DNA from: Kribbella voronezhensis
GTDB lineage: Bacteria > Actinomycetota > Actinomycetes > Propionibacteriales > Kribbellaceae
Length of the DNA: 64,000 nucleotides
Direction: 5' to 3'
Assembly: GCF_004365175.1 (NCBI RefSeq)
Contig: NZ_SOCE01000001.1
Location: 4,905,403-4,969,402 of the forward strand
Numbering within the stretch: position 1 is the first letter of the stretch; the number at the start of each line of letters is the position of its first letter. Below are positions 58,719-64,000 of this stretch, piece by piece. The translations under genes and the position numbers were made by a program. The notes under the pieces were generated by a model. It was not told the origin of the DNA and ran no database searches. It saw only the letters and a list, made by a program, of their open reading frames with translations.

Positions 58719-59986
58719 CTTCCGAATCCAGCAAGGGAATCTCGCGCCGCGGCCTGTTCGGTGCCGCGGGCGCGGCGGTGGCGACCGGTGTCGCCGGGTA
58801 CGTCGTCCACTCGGCGGTGTCGGGCGAGGAGTCGCAGGCAGCGGACAACACCGGTCCGGTCGAGTTCCACGGGCCGCACCAGGCCGGCATCGTCACCCCG
58901 GCGCAGGACCGGCTGCACTTCGCGACCTTCGATGTCACCGCGACCAAGCGGGAAGCGGTCATCGCCCTGCTGAAGGAGTGGACGGCCGCGGCCGCGCTGA
59001 TGACCGCCGGCCGCGACATCGGCCAGTACGGCGCGGTCAACGGCCCGGGGGAGGCACCGCCCGAGGACACCGGCGAGGCGGTCGGCCTGCCGCCGGCCCG
59101 GCTGACCATCACCATCGGGTTCGGCCCGAGTTTCTTTGTCGATGCCCAGGGCAACGACCGGTTCGGGATCAAGGCGAAGCGGCCGGCCGCGCTGGTGGAC
59201 CTGCCGCACTTCATCGGGGACGACCTCGATCCGAACCGGAGCGGCGGCGACATCGCCGTACAGGCTTGTTCGGACGATCCGCAGGTCGCGGTGCACGCGA
59301 TCCGCAACCTGGCCCGGATCGGCTTCGGCACGGTCGCCGTCCGGTACTCCCAGCTCGGCTTCGGCCGGACCTCGTCGACCAGCCGGGCGCAGAGCACGCC
59401 ACGCAACCTGTTCGGCTTCAAGGACGGTACGGCGAACCTCAAGCTCGAGGACACCGACAAGCTCGAGCAGCAGCTCTGGGTGCAGCCCGAGGACGGCCCG
59501 GACTGGATGGTCGGCGGCTCGTACCTGGTCTCCCGGCGGATCCGGATGACGATCGAGATCTGGGACCGGACGTCGCTCGGTGAGCAAGAGCAGATCATCG
59601 GCCGCGGCAAGGGCACTGGGGCGCCGCTGGGCAAGGCGGACGAGTTCGACGCGGTCGACTTCAACGCCAAGACCTCCGACGGCTCGCTCAAGGTGCCGGC
59701 CGACTCGCACGTCCGGCTGGCGCATCCGCAGTTCAACAAGGGTGCCGAGTTGCTCCGCCGCGGGTACAACTTCGTGGACGGCTCCGACGGCCTCGGCCGG
59801 CTCGACGCGGGGCTGTTCTTCCTGGCCTACCAGCGGGATCCGCGCAAGCAGTTCGTCCCGATCCAGCAGCAGCTCGCTCGGGCCGACAAGCTGAACGAGT
59901 ACATCCGGCACGTCGGCTCCGGCATCTTCGCGTGTCCTGGCGGGGTCACTCCGGGCTCCTACTGGGGTGAAAAACTCTTCACCTGA
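58715..59986 (+). CDS. efeB: EfeB dye-decolorising heme peroxidase
   Basis: A 423-residue DyP-type peroxidase with a Tat signal (GISRRGLFGAAGAAVATGV), so exported folded with heme. GFKDGTAN is the GxxDG distal motif; AVHAIRNLARIG and the RRGYNFVDGSDGLG region fit the family, with the proximal His in the C-terminal half. In EfeUOB it is thought to oxidise ferrous iron for uptake. The start overlaps the efeO stop by 4 nt. A GGTGAA/TTCACC hairpin at 59966-59983 spans its last codons. Confidence 0.93.
   Translation: MTSESSKGISRRGLFGAAGAAVATGVAGYVVHSAVSGEESQAADNTGPVEFHGPHQAGIVTPAQDRLHFATFDVTATKREAVIALLKEWTAAAALMTAGRDIGQYGAVNGPGEAPPEDTGEAVGLPPARLTITIGFGPSFFVDAQGNDRFGIKAKRPAALVDLPHFIGDDLDPNRSGGDIAVQACSDDPQVAVHAIRNLARIGFGTVAVRYSQLGFGRTSSTSRAQSTPRNLFGFKDGTANLKLEDTDKLEQQLWVQPEDGPDWMVGGSYLVSRRIRMTIEIWDRTSLGEQEQIIGRGKGTGAPLGKADEFDAVDFNAKTSDGSLKVPADSHVRLAHPQFNKGAELLRRGYNFVDGSDGLGRLDAGLFFLAYQRDPRKQFVPIQQQLARADKLNEYIRHVGSGIFACPGGVTPGSYWGEKLFT
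59966..59983 (+). terminator. weak hairpin at end of efeUOB
   Basis: GGTGAA (59966-59971), loop AAACTC, TTCACC (59978-59983) overlaps the last codons of efeB and is followed by the palindrome TGACGTCA. The stem is short and has no T-run, so termination is uncertain. Confidence 0.3.
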
Positions 59987-60023
59987 CGTCAGGACAGCCC
60001 TCGAACGGCGTAGATTGCGGCGG

Positions 60024-60800
60024 GTGGGGGATGACCGAGGTACTGATGTCGGGGGGCCGAGGGGCCACGGGCAGGCCGGCCGGGCTGGGCGGACCCGCCC
60101 GCCCGAGCCGACCCGGACCGGGCTTTACCTGAGCGTCTTCGCCGGTGTGGTGGTCGCCGTGGTGCTGGTGTTCGTCATCCTGCGGTTCGAGGCCAACCGC
60201 GACGACGCCTCCGGTTTCGCCGGCTCCCCGCAGCGGACCACGGCCCGCCCATCCGGCAGCAGCGGTACTACGGCGGGTCGTGGTGGCCCCGTGCCCTGCC
60301 AGTCCACCGGTGGGCTGTACTGCTTTCCGCGCGCGACCGTGACGAGCGTGGCCGATGCGCTCAAGGTCCAGGGCGCCACCTGTGGCAAGGACGGCAGCGA
60401 CATCGCTTGCCGGACCGGCTCGGGTGCGGACGGCTCGCAGGTGTCCGTCCAAGCGGCAGCCGCGGATCTGGACCAGTTGGCCACCCTCAGCATGACCACG
60501 TTCAGCCGCGCGCCGGGAAACAACGACGCGGGTCGGGTGCGGGTGGTCGGTCAGTTGGTGCGCGCGGCCCCGACCGTGCTGGCGAATCTGCTGCCGGGAG
60601 AGACCAAGACCCAAGGAGCGATCCGGACCTGGCTGTCCGGACACCTGAACAAGTGCCCGGACGGCCCGATCACGATCGGCGGCTACAAGGTCTGGTGCGA
60701 CCCGCCGACCAGAGTCACAGCCTCGACCTCCGGTCAGCTGGTCAGCACGTGGACCGCCGGCCTCACGATCGACAGCGCCACAGCCTTCCCACCCCGCTGA
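60024..60800 (+). CDS. anchored protein of unknown function
   Basis: About 258 residues. A basic, Gly/Arg-rich cytoplasmic N-terminus, one membrane segment (YLSVFAGVVVAVVLVFVILRF, about 34-54), a Ser/Thr/Gly linker, then an extracytoplasmic domain with four to six Cys (PCQSTGGLYCFP, ATCGKDGSDIACRTG, NKCPDGPITIGGYKVWCDPP) that probably form disulfides. I do not recognise the family. I take GTG 60024 because TAGATT (60011-60016) ends 7 nt upstream, suggesting a leaderless transcript; GTG 59967 is an in-frame alternative overlapping efeB. Confidence 0.65.
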   Translation: MGDDRGTDVGGPRGHGQAGRAGRTRPPEPTRTGLYLSVFAGVVVAVVLVFVILRFEANRDDASGFAGSPQRTTARPSGSSGTTAGRGGPVPCQSTGGLYCFPRATVTSVADALKVQGATCGKDGSDIACRTGSGADGSQVSVQAAAADLDQLATLSMTTFSRAPGNNDAGRVRVVGQLVRAAPTVLANLLPGETKTQGAIRTWLSGHLNKCPDGPITIGGYKVWCDPPTRVTASTSGQLVSTWTAGLTIDSATAFPPR

Positions 60801-60810
60801 TCAGTACTAC

Positions 60811-60850
60811 TTCACGGCACCTACGGTCACTTCACGGCACCCGCGGTCAC
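60811..60850 (-). repeat. 20-bp tandem repeat across the permease stop codon
   Basis: Two tandem 20-bp units (60811-60830 and 60831-60850) differ at two positions. On the coding strand each encodes a VT-x-GAVK tail: the first ends the real permease (VTAGAVK, stop TGA at 60827-60829), the second repeats VTVGAVK in the other frame with a TAG at 60807-60809. Confidence 0.75.
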
Positions 60851-61666
60851 GCCGGCGACGAAGTGGCGCTGGGCGAGCAGGAAGCCGATGACGACCGGGA
60901 TGCTGACGACCAGCGCCGCGGCCATGATCTGGTTCCAGTAGATGTTGGTCTGGGTGGAGTACTGGCGCAGGCCGACCGACAGTGTCCGGTTGGACTCGGT
61001 CGTCATCACCGACGCGAACAGCACCTCTCCCCAGGCCGTCATGAAGGAGTAGATCGCCACCGCGATCACACCGGGCCGCGCGGCCGGCAGGACGACCCGG
61101 GTGAGTGCGCCCATCGGTCCGCAGCCGTCGACCAGGGCAGCCTCGTCGAGCTCGCGCGGGATGCTGTCGAAGTACCCCGCCAGCATCCAGATCGAGAACG
61201 GCAGGCTGAAGGTCAGGTAGGTGATGATCAGGCCGAGCCTGGTCCCGACCAACTGCAGGCCGAGCGAGTTGTTGATGTTCACGAAGATCAGGAACAACGG
61301 CAGCAGGAACAGCACGCCGGGGAACATCTGGGTCGACAGCACCGTGGTGGTGAACACGCTGCGGCCGCGGAACCGGAACCGCGACACCGCGAACGCCGCC
61401 AGGATCGCGATCGCCACCGAGGCGACGGTCGCGGCGACGGAGACGATTGTGCTGTTCACGAAGTACCGGCCGAGCGGAACCGTCTTCCACATGTCCACGA
61501 ACGGGTCGAGGGTCAGGTTCGACGGCCACCAGGTGAAGGCGCCCTGGACATCGCGCAGCGGCTTCAGCGACGAGGTCACCATCACGTACAGCGGCAGCAG
61601 CACGAACAGCCCGAGCACCGTCAGCACGACGGCCCGGTAGATCTTGAATCCTCTGGTCTCACGCAC
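60827..61666 (-). CDS. ABC sugar permease, MalG type
   Basis: A 279-residue CUT1 permease with six membrane segments. The EAA loop is DEAALVDGCGPMGALTRVVLPAARPGV (about 180-205), and the C-terminus VTAGAVK is the conserved MalG tail. It overlaps the MalF-type permease by 8 nt. Together with the binding protein upstream it forms a second carbohydrate importer in the window. No ATPase gene is visible. The substrate is not identifiable. Confidence 0.92.
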   Translation of the reverse strand: MRETRGFKIYRAVVLTVLGLFVLLPLYVMVTSSLKPLRDVQGAFTWWPSNLTLDPFVDMWKTVPLGRYFVNSTIVSVAATVASVAIAILAAFAVSRFRFRGRSVFTTTVLSTQMFPGVLFLLPLFLIFVNINNSLGLQLVGTRLGLIITYLTFSLPFSIWMLAGYFDSIPRELDEAALVDGCGPMGALTRVVLPAARPGVIAVAIYSFMTAWGEVLFASVMTTESNRTLSVGLRQYSTQTNIYWNQIMAAALVVSIPVVIGFLLAQRHFVAGVTAGAVK

Positions 61667-62642
61667 GGCGGGACCTCCGTCCGGTGACGACGAGATAGGC
61701 GCCGGTCACGATCATCAGGAAGATCAGCAGCAGCACGGACATCGCCGCGCCGGAGCCGAAGTTCCAGGTCAGGAACGAGGCGTTGTAGATGTGGAAGGTG
61801 ATCAGGTCGCCGGCCGGCGGCTGCGCCGTACCGAACAGCACGTACGGCGTGTTGAAGTCGCTGAACGTCCACAGGAAGAGGACCAGGACGAGCACCAGGT
61901 TGACCGGGCGCAGCGACGGCAGGGTGATGTTCCGCCACTGCCGTACCGTTCCTGCGCCGTCCACCGAGGCCGCCTCGTAGATGTCCTGCGGGATGCTCTG
62001 CAGACCGGCCATCAAGGTCAGGAACGCGAACGGCCACAGCTTCCACAGCGCCACCGTGATCAGCGACGTCAGCGCGTTCCCACCGAGCAGCCAGAACGGG
62101 CGGTCGGACAAGATCCCGAGGTTGTCGACCAGGACGTGGTTCACGGCGCCGGTGTCGCGCTGGAGCATGAAGTTCCAGGTCAGGATTCCGGCGTACGCGG
62201 GAAGCGCGTACGGCACCAGGAAGAGCGTCCGGACCGCGCTGCGCCCCTTGAACGGCGGCTGGAGCGCGACCGCCGCGGCCATCCCGAGGCACCAGGCCAG
62301 CACCACGGTGACGGCCGAGAAGACCACGGTGACGCCGAACGACTTCAGCAGGCCCTCGCCGACGGCGTTGTGGACGTCGACCGCGACCCGGTAGTTGTTC
62401 AGGCCCGCCCAGGGCGCCGCCGACCAGTTGGCGATGAAGAACTTCGTCAGCTTCACGAAGCTCATCCAGATGCCGACCAGCATCGGGATGATGTGGATCA
62501 GCAGTTCGAGCAGTACGGCGGGGGCGAGCAGCAGATAGGGCAGCTTCCGGCTCAGCCCGGGGCGATGGTCAGGACCGCGTTTCCTGGCCGCCCGTACGCC
62601 GGGCGCGGCCTCGGCGGGGGCCTGTTCTGTGGCGACGGACAT
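61659..62642 (-). CDS. ABC sugar permease, MalF type
   Basis: A 327-residue CUT1 permease. A polar Ala/Arg-rich N-terminus (1-32) precedes the first segment (YLLLAPAVLLELLIHIIPMLVG); the EAA loop is YEAASVDGAGTVRQWRNITLPSL (about 225-247), and six segments are predicted. It lies 93 bp downstream of the solute-binding protein gene and overlaps the MalG-type gene by 8 nt. Confidence 0.92.
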   Translation of the reverse strand: MSVATEQAPAEAAPGVRAARKRGPDHRPGLSRKLPYLLLAPAVLLELLIHIIPMLVGIWMSFVKLTKFFIANWSAAPWAGLNNYRVAVDVHNAVGEGLLKSFGVTVVFSAVTVVLAWCLGMAAAVALQPPFKGRSAVRTLFLVPYALPAYAGILTWNFMLQRDTGAVNHVLVDNLGILSDRPFWLLGGNALTSLITVALWKLWPFAFLTLMAGLQSIPQDIYEAASVDGAGTVRQWRNITLPSLRPVNLVLVLVLFLWTFSDFNTPYVLFGTAQPPAGDLITFHIYNASFLTWNFGSGAAMSVLLLIFLMIVTGAYLVVTGRRSRRA

Positions 62643-62735
62643 CCGGTCGCCTCCGTTCTGTGAATGGTCGGCGGCTGGCTACCTCAGTGGCCCGGGCGGC
62701 TGATCGAACACGCTCACCCGGGCCACGACGGCAAC

Positions 62736-64000
62736 TCAGCTACCGGCGGCCACCTGATCCTGGGCCGTCTTCAGCGCCGCCTTCACTTCGTCGGCGGTCA
62801 CCGTCCCGCCGGTGGCGATCTTGCCGAACATGCTGTTCATCGCCTTGCCGACGGTGCTCTCGAACTGGTCCTCGGCCGGCACCAGCGGCAGCGGCTTGGA
62901 CTTGTTGTTGTAGACGTCCTGGAAAGTCGCGGCCTCAGCGGCGTCGCTGGTGAAGACCGGCTTCGCGTCCTTCAGCACCGGCAGCGACGAGAACGGCTTG
63001 CCCAGCGTGGTCTGGGTCGTCGCGTCCGTCATGTACTTGACGAACTTCAGCGCCGCGTCCTTGTGCTTGGTGTTCTTGAAGATCGACAGGTTGATGCCGG
63101 CCACGTGGCTGCCGACCGGTGCGGCCGCGCCCGCCGGTGCGGGGAACGGCACGACGCCGTACTCGCCGGCCTTCATGCCGTTGGCGACGATCGAGGAGTC
63201 GGCGTTGTTCTGGTTGATCACCATCGCGACCTTCTTGGTGGCGAAGTCGTTCACCGACTTGGTGCCGTTGTCGTACTGCGCGTTCGACGGGTTCGCGACC
63301 TTGTCCTTCTGCATCAGGTCGAGGTACCGCAGGACGCCCTGCACGTTGCCGTCACCGGTGAAGGTCGGCTTGCCGTCCTTGTCGAACCAGTCGGCGCCGT
63401 TCTGAGCGGCGTTGATGAACGCGAAGTGCACGTTCTCGGTGTAGCTGCCGGCCGCCAGCGCCATCCCCCACTGCTTCTTGGCGGGGTTGGTCAGCTTCTG
63501 CGCGTCGGTGACCATCTCCTCCCAGGTCTTCGGCGGCTGCAGACCGGCGGCGGCGAACATCGCCTTGTTGTAGTACAGGCCGTACGCCAGGCCGTAGAGC
63601 GGCACCGACGTCGGCGGCTCGCCTTCCTTGCCGCCGGTCGCCAGGGCCGTCGGCACGAACTTGTCCTTGCCGCCGATCGCCTTCATCGCCTCGTCGTCGA
63701 ACGGCAGGAAGGCACCGGTCGCCTGCAGCGAGGCGGCCCAGGTGTTGCCGATGTTGAGCACATCGGGGCCCTGACCGGAGGTGGTCGCGGTCTGGATCCT
63801 GGTCTGCAGGTCGTTCCAGCCGATCACCTCGAGGTTGACCTTGATCCCGGTGTCCTGGGTGAACTTCTGCAGGACCGGGGTCAGCACCTCCTTGTCGTTG
63901 TCCAGGCTGGTGCCCTGGTTGCTGGCCCAGTAGGTCAGCGTCTGGTCGCCACCACTGCCGCCATTCGAGCTGTCGCCGGAGTCACTGCCACCGCAAGCGG
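62736..64000 (-). CDS. ABC extracellular solute-binding lipoprotein, 5' end missing
   Basis: The frame is open to the right edge, so the start and signal peptide lie outside. The first visible residues are ACGGSDSGDSSNGG, where the Cys is the probable lipidated residue, followed by a Gly/Ser linker and the mature domain (QTLTYWASNQGTSLDNDKEV, then FTQDTGIKVNLEVIGWNDLQTRIQ), a family-1 carbohydrate-binding protein. GPDVLNIGNTW and PLYGLAYGLYYNKAMF are typical hinge and ligand-cleft segments. About 421 residues are visible. It is the first gene of the operon with the MalF/MalG-type permeases. Confidence 0.92.
   Translation of the reverse strand, partial: ACGGSDSGDSSNGGSGGDQTLTYWASNQGTSLDNDKEVLTPVLQKFTQDTGIKVNLEVIGWNDLQTRIQTATTSGQGPDVLNIGNTWAASLQATGAFLPFDDEAMKAIGGKDKFVPTALATGGKEGEPPTSVPLYGLAYGLYYNKAMFAAAGLQPPKTWEEMVTDAQKLTNPAKKQWGMALAAGSYTENVHFAFINAAQNGADWFDKDGKPTFTGDGNVQGVLRYLDLMQKDKVANPSNAQYDNGTKSVNDFATKKVAMVINQNNADSSIVANGMKAGEYGVVPFPAPAGAAAPVGSHVAGINLSIFKNTKHKDAALKFVKYMTDATTQTTLGKPFSSLPVLKDAKPVFTSDAAEAATFQDVYNNKSKPLPLVPAEDQFESTVGKAMNSMFGKIATGGTVTADEVKAALKTAQDQVAAGS

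Overview
The window is a 64 kb piece of a high-GC actinobacterial chromosome. The gene content (mycothione reductase, an F420-type luciferase-like oxidoreductase, DUF3027/DUF2530 genes, an actinobacterial XPB helicase with its Helicase_C_3 partner, a divergent second EF-Tu) and the strong use of GTAC-rich codons suggest a Nocardioidaceae-like organism, most probably Kribbella. The genus is an inference. I see no rRNA, tRNA, CRISPR array, prophage or intact insertion sequence.

Layout. 0-4 kb: the end of a DUF4031 gene; an NTF2-like gene divergent from an ECF41-type sigma factor across a symmetrical promoter; a divergent EF-Tu; a class A beta-lactamase. 4-14 kb: two related proteins fusing an HD domain, membrane segments and a PQQ-type beta-propeller (one with intact HD ligands, one without), on either side of a Gfo/Idh/MocA oxidoreductase; an ArsR/MFS pair; two coupled TPM-like membrane proteins. 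14-17 kb: a HelD-family RNA polymerase-associated ATPase and a PAP2 membrane protein. 17-24 kb: an LplABC-type sugar importer divergent from a sialidase without signal peptide, an NanA/DapA-type lyase and a FadR-type GntR regulator, which reads as an import-then-cleave sialoside pathway. 23.8-24.45 kb: an intergenic array of 68-bp and 124-bp repeats in both orientations.

24-48 kb: a conserved actinobacterial block (XPB helicase, Helicase_C_3 protein, cold-shock protein, MFS, DUF3027, DUF2530, purine permease). Interspersed are GNAT, SIMPL, NRAMP, metallophosphoesterase, DUF427, acyl-CoA synthetase, an HxlR/MFS pair, an R2lox oxidase with a TetR regulator, a HAD-LarE fusion and a TetR/DHA2 exporter pair. 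48-56 kb: an S9 peptidase, an unrecognised membrane protein, a MarR/MFS pair, mycothione reductase, a P-loop kinase-luciferase-like fusion and ThpR. 56.6-60 kb: the EfeUOB iron-uptake operon behind two overlapping DtxR/IdeR-like boxes. 60-64 kb: an anchored protein of unknown function and a second CUT1 sugar ABC operon whose binding-protein gene runs off the end.

Recurrent themes are divergent regulator/exporter pairs with clear palindromic operators, probable leaderless transcripts, domain fusions, and two independent cases where the 3' tail of a MalG-like permease gene is repeated just past its stop codon.
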